Shown one piece after another: positions 35,629 to 44,528 of a DNA stretch of 64,000 nt (position 1 is the first letter of the stretch; the number at the start of each line of letters is the position of its first letter). The DNA is from Roseospira marina (GTDB lineage: Bacteria; Pseudomonadota; Alphaproteobacteria; Rhodospirillales; Rhodospirillaceae): NCBI RefSeq assembly GCF_014197855.1, contig NZ_JACIGJ010000003.1, positions 248,001 to 312,000 on the forward strand, written 5' to 3'. Made by a program: the position numbers and the translations under genes. A model generated the notes under the pieces. It was given only the letters and a program-made list of their open reading frames with translations, had not been told where the DNA came from and searched no databases.

Positions 35629-37725
35629 ATGCGCCCCGAACTGCTCTACCCCCTGTTCCAGCCCGTCGACTCCCTCAAGGGGGTCGGATCCCGCGTTGCC
35701 CCCCTGGTCCACAAATTGGCCGGGCCGAAGGTCGTGGATGTGCTCTGGCACCTGCCGACCGGCGTCATCGACCGGCGCTACCGCCCCACGGTGGCGGAGG
35801 CGATCCCGGGCAAGGTGGCCACCCTGGTCCTGACCGTCGACGAGCACCGGGCGCCCCCGCCGGGCAGCCGGGCGCCCTACCGCGTGGCGGCGTCCGACGC
35901 GACCGGCACGCTGACGCTGGTCTACTTCCGCGCGGGCCGAGACTACATGATGAAGCTGCTGCCCCCGGGAGAGCAGCGCGCCGTCAGCGGCCGGATCGAG
36001 GTGTTCAACGACCTGCCGCAGATGGCGCACCCGGACCATGTGGTGCCGCTGTCGGAGCTGGCCTCGATCCAGACCATCGAACCGGTCTATCCAATGACGC
36101 AGGGGCTGGCCCCGCGCGTGCTGCGCAAGATCGTGCTGGCGGCGCTGGCGGCCGGGCTCAAGGTCGCCCAGGGCGCGCCCGAGTGGCTCGACCCGACCCT
36201 GGTGGCGCGGCGTGGCTGGCCCACCTGGGGCGATGCCCTGCGCGCCGCCCATGAGCCCGCGGACGACGACGCGGTGTCGCCGCTGTCCCCGGCGCGACAA
36301 CGGCTGGCCTACGACGAGCTTCTGGCCACCCAGCTCGCCCTGTCGATCGCGCGCGCCAAGATGCGCGCCCGGCCGGGCCGCCCACGCGAGGGGGACGGCG
36401 CGATGCGCGCCGCCGCGCTGGCGGGCCTGCCGTTCGCCCTGACTCGCGCGCAGAGCACGGCGTTGGACGAGATCGCCGCCGACATGGCCCGCCCCTCGCG
36501 CATGCTGCGGCTGCTTCAGGGCGACGTGGGCAGCGGCAAGACCGTGGTGGCGTGGCTGGCCATGCTGATCGCGCTGGAAACCGGCGCCCAGGCGGCCCTG
36601 ATGGCGCCGACGGAGATCCTGGCCCGCCAGCACATGGAGACCCTCACCCCGCTCGCGGAGGCCATCGGCGTCCGAATCGCCCTGCTGACGGGACGCGACA
36701 AGGGCAAGCCGCGCGAGGAGACCCTGGCCGCGCTGGAGGCCGGCACCATCCGCGTCATCGTCGGCACCCATGCACTGTTTCAGGACGACGTGCGGTTCCG
36801 CGACCTGGGACTGGTGGTCATCGACGAGCAGCACCGCTTCGGCGTGGACCAGCGCCTTGGCCTGTCCAGCAAAGGGCCGGACGCGGACGTGTTGGTGATG
36901 ACGGCCACGCCGATCCCGCGCACCCTGACGCTGACGCACTACGGCGACATGGACATCTCGCGCCTGGACGAGAAGCCGCCGGGGCGCCAGCCGATCGAGA
37001 CCGTGGTGCTGCCGACCCAGCGCCTGCCCGACGTCATCGCGGCCATCCAGCGCGCCATCGCGGCCGGCAACAAGGTCTATTGGGTCTGCCCGCTGGTCGC
37101 CGAATCCGAAACCGACGACGTCGCGGCGGCCGAGGGCCGGTATGAGGACCTCCGCCAGATCCTGGGCGGGCGCGTCGGTCTGGTGCACGGGCGCATGAAG
37201 GCGGCCGAGAAAGACGCCGTCATGGAGCGCTTCGCCGGCGAGGGCGTCGACGTGCTGGTCGCCACCACGGTGATCGAGGTGGGGGTGAACGTGCCGGCCG
37301 CGACGGTGATGGTGATCGAGCACGCCGAGCGGTTCGGGCTGGCACAGTTGCACCAGTTGCGCGGCCGCATCGGGCGCGGCTCGGCGAAGTCCACCTGCCT
37401 GTTGCTCTATCAGGGGCCGCTGGGGGAGATCGCCCGGGACCGCCTGCAGGTGATCCGCACCACGGAAGACGGCTTCGTCATCGCCGAGGAGGACCTGCGC
37501 CTGCGTGGCGCCGGGGAAGTTCTGGGCACCCGCCAGAGCGGCCTGCCGAACTTCCGGCTTGCCGATCTGGCGGCGCACGCCGACCTGCTGGACACCGCGA
37601 GCGCCGACGCCCGCCTGATCCTGGAGCGCGACCCGGACCTGACGACCCCGCGCGGTCAGGCCCTGCGGGTGCTGCTGTACCTGTTCGAGCGGGACGCGGC
37701 GGTGCGGACGGTCCGGTCGGGTTGA
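35629..37725 (+). CDS. recG: ATP-dependent DNA helicase RecG
   Basis: The 698-residue protein has the N-terminal wedge domain (VDSLKGVGSRVAPLVHKLAG) and the two helicase domains with Walker A LLQGDVGSGKTVVAW, MAPTEILARQHM, the RecG-type DEQHRFGVDQRLGL box, TATPIPRTL, and VATTVIEVGVNVPAAT. It rewinds stalled replication forks and branch-migrates Holliday junctions. The ATG at 35629 fits the family; upstream in-frame ATG at 35572 would extend into the sdhE promoter. Confidence 0.97.
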   Translation: MRPELLYPLFQPVDSLKGVGSRVAPLVHKLAGPKVVDVLWHLPTGVIDRRYRPTVAEAIPGKVATLVLTVDEHRAPPPGSRAPYRVAASDATGTLTLVYFRAGRDYMMKLLPPGEQRAVSGRIEVFNDLPQMAHPDHVVPLSELASIQTIEPVYPMTQGLAPRVLRKIVLAALAAGLKVAQGAPEWLDPTLVARRGWPTWGDALRAAHEPADDDAVSPLSPARQRLAYDELLATQLALSIARAKMRARPGRPREGDGAMRAAALAGLPFALTRAQSTALDEIAADMARPSRMLRLLQGDVGSGKTVVAWLAMLIALETGAQAALMAPTEILARQHMETLTPLAEAIGVRIALLTGRDKGKPREETLAALEAGTIRVIVGTHALFQDDVRFRDLGLVVIDEQHRFGVDQRLGLSSKGPDADVLVMTATPIPRTLTLTHYGDMDISRLDEKPPGRQPIETVVLPTQRLPDVIAAIQRAIAAGNKVYWVCPLVAESETDDVAAAEGRYEDLRQILGGRVGLVHGRMKAAEKDAVMERFAGEGVDVLVATTVIEVGVNVPAATVMVIEHAERFGLAQLHQLRGRIGRGSAKSTCLLLYQGPLGEIARDRLQVIRTTEDGFVIAEEDLRLRGAGEVLGTRQSGLPNFRLADLAAHADLLDTASADARLILERDPDLTTPRGQALRVLLYLFERDAAVRTVRSG

Positions 37726-38196
37726 CCGGCGCGCCGCCCTACCGATCGCGCCCGATCCGGTGCCCACACCCGGCCCCCCTATCCTGCCACCACATCCGGC
37801 GACACCGGGAACCAACCCAGCACACCGGCGTAAGAAAACGTAGGTGTACGCTTTAATGTGCCGCTCACCAGAGCAACACCAACTTTTTAATAGGCCAAAA
37901 GGATGGGTCAATAAACGTACAAAAAAAGAACGTTTCGGCCTCAACTCACCAATGAGCCGATATCGACGCCCCTCCTCCATTCGGATGAGAGTGCTCTTGA
38001 ACCACGCCCAACACTAAAAATATTGAGCGGAACATTCGATTCACGTGTTGATCTCCGCCGATTGTGTTGAACGCATGCCTCGCGCGCTTCGGGTGCGATC
38101 GATGACTCGGCCAGGCGCCAGCGCGCCGACACGGTGACACCGCGCCGGAGACACCGAGCGTCGCTCTCGGACGTGCGAAGGGGACCGCCGCGCCTG
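37726..38196. other. 471-base gene-free stretch, AT-rich in the middle
   Basis: No credible open frame or known RNA is visible. From about 37830 to 38060 base composition falls well below the surrounding GC content (for example TTTTTAATAGG, AATAAACG, ACTAAAAATATTGAG), with several A-tracts. It lies between two converging genes, recG and the D-2-hydroxyacid dehydrogenase, so no promoter is required here for either. It could be a remnant of an acquired element or hold an unrecognised small RNA. Confidence 0.5.
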
Positions 38197-39654
38197 CTAC
38201 GGCAGGACTTTGCCGGGATTGAAGCGGCCGTCCGGGTCGATGGCCCGCTTGACCGCCCGCATCATGTCGAGTTCCACCGGGCTCTTCAGGCGGGCCAGCT
38301 CGCCCACCTTGATCCGGCCCACGCCATGCTCGGCGGCGATGGAGCCGTCCATCTCCGTCACGATGTCGTGCACGATCCGGTTCATGGCGTCCCACTGGTC
38401 GAGGTAGGCCGCTTTGTCCATCCCCTCGGGCTGGGTCAGGTTGTAGTGCACGTTGCCGTCGCCCAGATGCCCGAACGGACAGGGCCGCAGGCCCGGCATG
38501 GCTTCGGTCACGGCCTGATTGGCGCGGGCGATGAACGCCGGAATGTCCGAGACCGGCAGCGACACGTCGTGCTTGATGGACCCGCCCTCGAAGCCCTGCG
38601 CCTCGCTCATGGATTCACGCAGGCGCCACAGGGCGTCGCGCTGGTCCAGGCTTTCGGCCAGCACGGCATCGTCGACCAGTCCGCGCTCGAACGCCTCGCC
38701 GAGCAGCCCCTCCAGGTCATCGCGGACCCCGCCCGCGTCCCCGGCGCCGGGCCGCGCGCTCGACAGTTCGATCAGCACATACCAGGGCCAAGGCGCCTCC
38801 AGCGGATCGGCGCAGCCGGGCATGTGCCGACAGGTGATCTCGATCCCGAACCGGGGCATGAACTCGAACGCGGTCACGCCGTCGCCGGACCAGGCGCGGG
38901 CGTGGCGCAGCAGGGCGGTGACGTTGTCCAGGCTGGACAGGCCGCAGAACGCCGTGGCGGTCGCCACCGGCTTCGGGTACAGCCGCAGCGTCGCCGCCGT
39001 CACCAGGCCAAGCGTGCCCTCGGACCCGATGAACAGGTGGCGCAGTGCGTAACCCGCGTTGTCCTTGCCCAGGCGGCGCAGGCCGTTCCAGATACGCCCG
39101 TCCGGCAGCACGACCTCCAGCCCAAGCACCTGCTCGCGCGTGTTGCCGTAGCGAAGCACCCCCGTGCCCCCGGCGTTCGAGGCGATGTTGCCGCCGATCT
39201 GGCAGGAGCCCTCGGCGGCAAGGCTGACCGGGAACAGGCAGTCGGCCGCCTCGGCCTCCGCTTGCAGGTCCGCCAGGATCACACCCGCCTCGACGGTCAC
39301 GGTCAGGTTCACCGGATCCAGATGCCGGATCCGCCGCATGCGCGCGGTCGAGATCACCACCTCGCCGCCGTGCTCGAACGGGACATTGCCGCCCACCAGA
39401 CCCGTGTTGCCGCCCTGGGGCACCACCGGCACACCAGCGGCGTGACAGGCGGCGACGACGGCGGCGGTTTCCTCGGTCGTGGCGGGCTTGACGACGGCGC
39501 GGGCGCGACCGTGAAACAGGCCGCGCGGTTCCACCATGTGGCTGGCCATCGCCTCGGGCGTGGCCAGGACGGCCTTGTCGCCCACGATCTCGACGAAACG
39601 GGCGATCAGCGAATCGGTGTTGGCCTCGGCCGGCGCGGTGGTGGGAACGGTCAT
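38197..39654 (-). CDS. FAD-binding D-2-hydroxyacid dehydrogenase (D2HGDH/GlcD type)
   Basis: The 485-residue protein has an N-terminal FAD_binding_4 domain (VVPQGGNTGLVGGNVP, GGNIASNAGGTGVLRYGN, FIGSEGTLGLVTAATLRL) and a FAD-oxidase C domain with the metal histidines in CPFGHLGDGNVHYN and AAEHGVGRIK. Such enzymes oxidise D-2-hydroxyglutarate or D-lactate and pass electrons to ETF or a cytochrome. Its start overlaps the serB stop (ATGA), supporting D-2-hydroxyglutarate: the serine pathway enzyme SerA produces it as a by-product. That link is inference. Confidence 0.9.
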   Translation of the reverse strand: MTVPTTAPAEANTDSLIARFVEIVGDKAVLATPEAMASHMVEPRGLFHGRARAVVKPATTEETAAVVAACHAAGVPVVPQGGNTGLVGGNVPFEHGGEVVISTARMRRIRHLDPVNLTVTVEAGVILADLQAEAEAADCLFPVSLAAEGSCQIGGNIASNAGGTGVLRYGNTREQVLGLEVVLPDGRIWNGLRRLGKDNAGYALRHLFIGSEGTLGLVTAATLRLYPKPVATATAFCGLSSLDNVTALLRHARAWSGDGVTAFEFMPRFGIEITCRHMPGCADPLEAPWPWYVLIELSSARPGAGDAGGVRDDLEGLLGEAFERGLVDDAVLAESLDQRDALWRLRESMSEAQGFEGGSIKHDVSLPVSDIPAFIARANQAVTEAMPGLRPCPFGHLGDGNVHYNLTQPEGMDKAAYLDQWDAMNRIVHDIVTEMDGSIAAEHGVGRIKVGELARLKSPVELDMMRAVKRAIDPDGRFNPGKVLP

Positions 39655-40640
39655 GCGGACTCCCTGAACTGGTCGCGGGCAATGCCCTGGGCATACAACA
39701 GCGCGGTCAGGTCGCCATGACGCACGACGACCCGCGCCACTTCGGCCACGGCGGGCCGCGGCCGGAACGCCACGCCCAGCCCCGCCGCGTGCAACATCGG
39801 AATGTCGTTGGCGCCGTCGCCGACCGCGAGGGTCCGCCCCATCGGCAGCCCCAGCCTCCCGGCCTCGGCCATCAGCGTGGCCAGCTTGGTCTGGCGGTCG
39901 CGCACGGGCTCGATCACGCGGCCGGTCAGGTGGCCGTCCACGATTTCCATATCGTTCGACACATGGTCGTCGAAGCCGCAGAGGTCCAGAACCTTGCCGG
40001 TGAAATAGCGGAACCCGCCCGAGACCAGCAGACAGCGCGCCCCGTTCGCCTTCATGGTCGCGACCAAGGTTTGCGCGCCGGGCGTCAGGCGGGTGTGCGC
40101 CCAGGTCTCGGCCAACGCGGACTCAGGCAGCCCCGCCAGCATGCCGACGCGCTCCCGCAACGCCGCGGCAAAGTCCAACTCCCCATTCATGGCGCGCGCG
40201 GTAATGCTGGCGATGGCGTCGCGCAGGCCGGCGTGGGCGGCCAGATCGTCGAGCGTCTCCGACGTCACCATCGTGGAGTCCATGTCGGCGATCAGCAGCG
40301 CCTTGACGCGATCAGCATCCAGCCGCTGCGCGATGGTGTCCACGGGGCGGTCGCCCAGCGCAATACGGGCCGCGCCGTCCGCCTGTTCGGGCGCCAACCC
40401 GGCGAACGCGATGTCGCAGGCCTCGCCCTCCGCCAGCCAGCGGGCGCGGTCGCCCTCCGCCCCCAGCCGCTCCAGGGCGGCGCGCACGCTGTCCACAGCA
40501 GCCGGCGTCAAGGCGTCACTGCCGGCGGCGGCGACCAGCGTCAGGACACCGTCCAACCCCCGCGCACCGGGAGACGGATCGTCGTCACCCGGCATGACAA
40601 CGGAACGCGGCGCGGAGGCGGACGCGGACGGGGTATCCAT
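39651..40640 (-). CDS. serB: Phosphoserine phosphatase
   Basis: The 329-residue HAD enzyme has LLIADMDSTMVTSETLDDLA (catalytic DxDxT), RCLLVSGGFRYFTGKV, and VGDGANDIPMLHAAGLGVAF. The first 120 residues resemble an ACT-like regulatory domain after a Ser/Ala-rich start. It hydrolyses phosphoserine to serine in the final step of serine synthesis. The ATG at 40640 is the first in frame that does not intrude on the btaB end. It is translationally coupled to the dehydrogenase downstream. Confidence 0.95.
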   Translation of the reverse strand: MDTPSASASAPRSVVMPGDDDPSPGARGLDGVLTLVAAAGSDALTPAAVDSVRAALERLGAEGDRARWLAEGEACDIAFAGLAPEQADGAARIALGDRPVDTIAQRLDADRVKALLIADMDSTMVTSETLDDLAAHAGLRDAIASITARAMNGELDFAAALRERVGMLAGLPESALAETWAHTRLTPGAQTLVATMKANGARCLLVSGGFRYFTGKVLDLCGFDDHVSNDMEIVDGHLTGRVIEPVRDRQTKLATLMAEAGRLGLPMGRTLAVGDGANDIPMLHAAGLGVAFRPRPAVAEVARVVVRHGDLTALLYAQGIARDQFRESA

Positions 40641-40684
40641 GAATGGCGGCTCCGATGGTCGGCTCACGTGCAGGCCGGCGACCT

Positions 40685-41401
40685 TTAGCCCGGAACCGGG
40701 GTCGATGGCAACGCGGTGGTGGGGTGTCGAACCGTCACGCGGCCGGACGCCACCGCCTCGGGCCGCGTCAGCACGGCCGAGAAGGCATAGCCCCGGTACA
40801 GCGGCTTCAGCGCGACATGGGCGCGCCCTTCCGCGTCGATCTCCCGGAGATAGGCGATCAGCTCCGGCCGGAACTGGACGTGAAACAGCCCGAGCCACCA
40901 GTACAGCACCGACCGGAACCAGCGCGGCAGGCCCGCCTGATCGCCGAAATCGACGATGTGGATGCGCCCACCCGGCCGCACCAGATCCAGCGCGTGATCG
41001 ATCGATTCGCGCCAGGGCGGGATCATCGAGAGGCTGTAGGAAAACACGATGTGATCCAGCGGCCGGGTCAGGCCGAACAGGGCCACCGGGTCGAAGTCCT
41101 GCGCCAGCGCGTGAGCCACCGGCACCTCGTCCGCCAACTCAGCGCGGGCCAGTTTACCCCGAGCCGTCTTCAGCATCTCGGTGCTGGCGTCGAGCCCCAT
41201 CAGGTCGGCGCGCGACCACGCCCGGGCCATCTTGACGAGATTGCGGGCCGTGCCGCACCCGACCTCGCACACCGTCTCGCCCTGGGCCGCGCCGAGATCG
41301 GCGATCAGTTCGTCCCGTCCGAGCAGGTAGTACTTCCGGGTCAGGTCGTAAATATGCCGCTGCTGCCGGTAAATCCGGTCCATCAGGTCGCGGGCATCCA
41401 T
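40685..41401 (-). CDS. btaB: Betaine lipid N-methyltransferase BtaB
   Basis: The 238-residue class I methyltransferase has the SAM site VCEVGCGTARNLVKMA, LMGLDASTEMLKTARGK, SYSLSMIPPWRESIDHALDL and IVDFGDQAGLPRWFRSVLYW, blocks typical of BtaB. It adds three methyl groups to diacylglyceryl-homoserine to complete the betaine lipid DGTS. It lies 18 bases after btaA in the same direction, which strongly supports the assignment. Confidence 0.88.
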   Translation of the reverse strand: MDARDLMDRIYRQQRHIYDLTRKYYLLGRDELIADLGAAQGETVCEVGCGTARNLVKMARAWSRADLMGLDASTEMLKTARGKLARAELADEVPVAHALAQDFDPVALFGLTRPLDHIVFSYSLSMIPPWRESIDHALDLVRPGGRIHIVDFGDQAGLPRWFRSVLYWWLGLFHVQFRPELIAYLREIDAEGRAHVALKPLYRGYAFSAVLTRPEAVASGRVTVRHPTTALPSTPVPG

Positions 41402-41419
41402 CGGTTTGCGCGCTCCCGA

Positions 41420-42640
41420 TCAGTTCGGGCGGCGGATGTACAGATGGAAGCCGCCGTAGATCGACGCCCGGTCGTGGCGCGACCGCTCCCGGCAGTCCTC
41501 CACGTCGTGGTCCCACACCGACAGCAGATCCGGCGTCAGCTTGCCGTTGAGTGGACTGTCCTCGCCGGCGGTGCGGAAGATGACGCGCGCGCCCGGCTTG
41601 GCCGTCCGTACGATCTGCGCCCACAGGGCGTTCATCTGACGCTCGTTCATCCAGTCCTGTGCGTCGAGCAGGACGTAGCCGTCCAGGCTTTCCGCCGGCT
41701 GGTTCGACAGCCAGTCGGTCATGGAGGCATGATGGATCGTCACCCGCTCCGACAGATCGCGCAGCAGCTCGTAGTTCTCGCGGCGGAGATAGCGCGGCAC
41801 GGCCTTGCGATAGTGGCGGTCATAGCCGCGCCCGAACGCCTGCCAGGCGAAATAGTTCTCTTCGATCGGATAGTCGCAGGCCAGCCGCTCCAACCGATCG
41901 CGCAGCAGCTTGGAGATATCGCCGTTGGACGCCGCCATCAGGGACTGGAACTGCGCCGGCGGAATGCCCAGGCCGTACAGAGTGACCGGCATACCGCACA
42001 GGGCGCGCACCAGCTTCTTCTCGAACAGCGGCGAGATGGTCGCGTCAAAGATGGCGCGCTGTTCCTCCGGCGTGCGCACGGCCAGCAGAACGCGCGGGTT
42101 CATGCCGTGGATGCGGGCAATCGTGTGCACCGACCCGATGAACCGGCCCAGCAGCCCGAACTTGTAGATGTTCTTGGTGAAGTAATTGATGCGCCGGCCG
42201 TGCAGCGGCGTCCACGCCGTCCAGTAACGGCGGGTGTGCTCGTCGAGGTGCGGCAGCAGGTAGCGGACGAAGGCGCGGCGGTTGCCCCGCTCGTCCGCGT
42301 GACCGAAGAAGCGGAAATAGGTTTCGTGATCCGGGAAGTGGGTCAGGGCCGCCAGCTTCAGCCGGCTCAGCGCCACATGCGCCGGATTGAGATCCACCGC
42401 GTCGATGCGCGCCGGGCTTTCGGTCAGGTAGTTCAGAACGTTGCAGCCGCCGGACGCGATGGTCACAATACGCTTGTCGGCCGTCAGCTCCAGCGCGTCC
42501 AGGTCGACCTCCGGGTCCTCCCAGATCTGCGGGTAGACGAAGCCCCGGAACATCAGGGTGAACAGCCGTTCGAGCGCCCCATCCTTCGATATCGGCCGGC
42601 TGTTGTGGACAGCGGCGTTGAGCAGGGCGTTCTTCTTCAT
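41420..42640 (-). CDS. btaA: Diacylglycerol 3-amino-3-carboxypropyltransferase BtaA
   Basis: The 406-residue protein is of the DUF3419/BtaA type: MFRGFVYPQIWEDPEVDLDA, IVTIASGGCNVLNYLT (SAM loop), VDLNPAHVALSRLKLAA, GGFHLYIRRPN. It transfers the aminocarboxypropyl group of S-adenosylmethionine to diacylglycerol, the first step of DGTS synthesis. DGTS replaces phospholipids under phosphate limitation in relatives, so a Pho-type promoter might be expected; I saw no convincing Pho box. The ATG at 42640 is preferred over a GTG at 42658. Confidence 0.9.
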   Translation of the reverse strand: MKKNALLNAAVHNSRPISKDGALERLFTLMFRGFVYPQIWEDPEVDLDALELTADKRIVTIASGGCNVLNYLTESPARIDAVDLNPAHVALSRLKLAALTHFPDHETYFRFFGHADERGNRRAFVRYLLPHLDEHTRRYWTAWTPLHGRRINYFTKNIYKFGLLGRFIGSVHTIARIHGMNPRVLLAVRTPEEQRAIFDATISPLFEKKLVRALCGMPVTLYGLGIPPAQFQSLMAASNGDISKLLRDRLERLACDYPIEENYFAWQAFGRGYDRHYRKAVPRYLRRENYELLRDLSERVTIHHASMTDWLSNQPAESLDGYVLLDAQDWMNERQMNALWAQIVRTAKPGARVIFRTAGEDSPLNGKLTPDLLSVWDHDVEDCRERSRHDRASIYGGFHLYIRRPN

Positions 42641-42786
42641 GGCGACGGGGTTCCACACGGGTCAGGGGCGCAAGATCAGGGACCGGCCCCGCGCCGGGAC
42701 GGCGGGGGCGGGTCGGTGGGCGGCGCATCCTACTGTCTTTCGAACGGCGGCGAAACCGGATTCCTGTCGCCGCCGACGCACCACGC

Positions 42787-43572
42787 CTATTGGGCTTTGA
42801 ACGTCGGCTTTCTCTTGGATTTGAAGGCGTTGACGCCCTCGACGTAGTCGGCGGTCGACAAGAAATCGTAACACTCGTCCAGTTCGCTGGGCGAGACCGG
42901 GTGCGGGGTGACGAGCCGCCGGATGAACCGCTTGTGCCACCGGGCGACCAGCGGCGCGCCCTGACCGATACGGTCGATGACCCCGGTCATCGTCTCGTCA
43001 AGCGCCTCCGGCTCCACGGCGTAGTTGATCAAGCCGGCCTGATACGCCCAGGCGGCATCGTGGATCTTGCCCTCCAGCAGGATCTCGGCGGTCCGGGCGG
43101 CCCCGATCAGACGCTGAATGCCCTCGATCTCCGGATAGGCCATCACCACCGAAATGCGGGAGATGGGCACGCCAAAGCGCGAGCGCGTCGTCGCCACCCG
43201 CAGGTCGGCCTGAGCGGCCAGTTCCAGGCCCCCGCCCACACAGGCGCCATCGATGCGCGCGACCACCGGAGCCGGGCATTCGCGCACGGCCCTTAGAGCG
43301 CGGCGCATAACCACGTCATACTCCTTGGCCTGCCGCGCGGTGGCGCGCACGGTATCGAACTCCCCGATGTCCGCCCCGGCCGCGAACGCTTTGCCGGCGC
43401 CCTGAAGAACCACCGTGCGCAACCCCGCATCCTCGCCCAGCGCCTCGAACGTCTCAGCCAGGCCCTGCCACATCGGCAGGTCGAGTGCATTCAGCTTGTC
43501 CGGCTTGTTCAGGGTGACGGTGGCGACGAGTCCGGAGTCGGAGCGACTGGTCAGAATGGCATGGGCGGACAT
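42787..43572 (-). CDS. Enoyl-CoA hydratase/isomerase family protein
   Basis: The 261-residue crotonase-fold protein has AGADIGEFDTV and CVGGGLELAAQADLRVAT, the CoA and oxyanion-hole blocks. The two hydratase glutamates are not evident: the region normally FG-x-PE reads FGVPISRISVV, and the GGxQRL region reads YPEIEGIQRLIG. It may therefore be an isomerase, hydrolase or other crotonase rather than a classical hydratase. The start at 43572 follows the family. The tail FKSKRKPTFKAQ is normal. Confidence 0.85.
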   Translation of the reverse strand: MSAHAILTSRSDSGLVATVTLNKPDKLNALDLPMWQGLAETFEALGEDAGLRTVVLQGAGKAFAAGADIGEFDTVRATARQAKEYDVVMRRALRAVRECPAPVVARIDGACVGGGLELAAQADLRVATTRSRFGVPISRISVVMAYPEIEGIQRLIGAARTAEILLEGKIHDAAWAYQAGLINYAVEPEALDETMTGVIDRIGQGAPLVARWHKRFIRRLVTPHPVSPSELDECYDFLSTADYVEGVNAFKSKRKPTFKAQ

Positions 43573-43742
43573 GAGACATTCCCTGCGGTGAACGGCCCCC
43601 CCCTCGGGTCGGGCCACGGGAGAATTGCGATCGCGCCCTTATAGCCGCTAAACAAGGGGCAATCGACGTAGAATTCCCGTCATTCCGCCCCCAAAATCCA
43701 ACCTCGACCCCCTCCCCCACCCTCCAGCCCGGAGCATCGCGC

Positions 43743-44465
43743 ATGAGCGCCGCCGCCTCCCCCGCCCCTTCCCTTCAAGACACTCGGCAGACCCGACACA
43801 AGGACGCGGGCCGTTTGATCGCGCGCATCCTGCTGGAAACGGGCGCGGTCAACTTCCGGCCGCAGGAGCCGTACACGCTGACCGCCGGCTGGGCCAGCCC
43901 GGTCTATATCGATTGCCGCCGCCTGATCTCGTTCCCGCGGGCGCGTCGGCGCATCATCGCGCTGGCCAAGGACCAGCTGGAGCGGGACGCCGGGTTCGAG
44001 GTGTTCGACGCCGTCGCGGGCGGCGAAACCGCCGGCATCCCCTACGGCGCGTGGCTGTCGGATGCGCTCGACCTGCCCATGCTGTACGTGCGCAAAAAGC
44101 CGAAGGGCTTCGGCCGCATGGCCCAGATCGAGGGCACGTTCAAGGAAGGCGCGCGGGTGCTGCTGGTCGAGGATCTGGCCACCGACGGCGGCTCCAAGCT
44201 GACATTCTGTGACGCGCTGCGCAGCGCCGGGGCCGACGTGTCCCATGCCTTCGTGGTGTTCTTCTACGGCGTGTTCCCGGGCGCCCTGAAGTCCCTGGAA
44301 GAGGCCGGCGTCACCCTGCACTTCCTGGCCACCTGGTGGGACGTGCTGGAGGAGGCGGAAGCACAGCACGCCTTCCCCCACGCCGCCATCGAGGGCGTGC
44401 GCGACTTCCTGCACGATCCGGTCGGCTGGTCGGAGCGCAACGGCGGGCGGGGCGCGGGCGCCTAA
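43743..44465 (+). CDS. pyrE: Orotate phosphoribosyltransferase
   Basis: The 240-residue enzyme has the phosphoribosyltransferase fold with SPVYIDCRRLISFP, DAVAGGETAGIPYGAWL, YVRKKPKGFGRMAQIEG and the PRPP-binding LLVEDLATDGGSK. It converts orotate and PRPP to OMP in pyrimidine synthesis. It diverges from the crotonase gene by a 170-base spacer and converges with the deacetylase gene. About 20 Ser/Ala/Pro-rich residues precede the core. Confidence 0.95.
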   Translation: MSAAASPAPSLQDTRQTRHKDAGRLIARILLETGAVNFRPQEPYTLTAGWASPVYIDCRRLISFPRARRRIIALAKDQLERDAGFEVFDAVAGGETAGIPYGAWLSDALDLPMLYVRKKPKGFGRMAQIEGTFKEGARVLLVEDLATDGGSKLTFCDALRSAGADVSHAFVVFFYGVFPGALKSLEEAGVTLHFLATWWDVLEEAEAQHAFPHAAIEGVRDFLHDPVGWSERNGGRGAGA

Positions 44466-44528
44466 ATCACACCACGGTGAAGGCGGCCGCTCCTGATGCG
44501 AACCACTCCCTTTCAGGAGCGATCCGCC

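Noticed and set aside
35599-37980. Leftward open frame of about 790 codons antisense to recG
   Set aside because: recG is unambiguous on the other strand; the antisense peptide is His/Gln/Arg-rich and typical of GC-rich shadows.
42641-42786. Possible Pho box upstream of btaA
   Set aside because: CTGTC-like pieces occur but are not spaced at 11 bases and lack the AT-rich centre.
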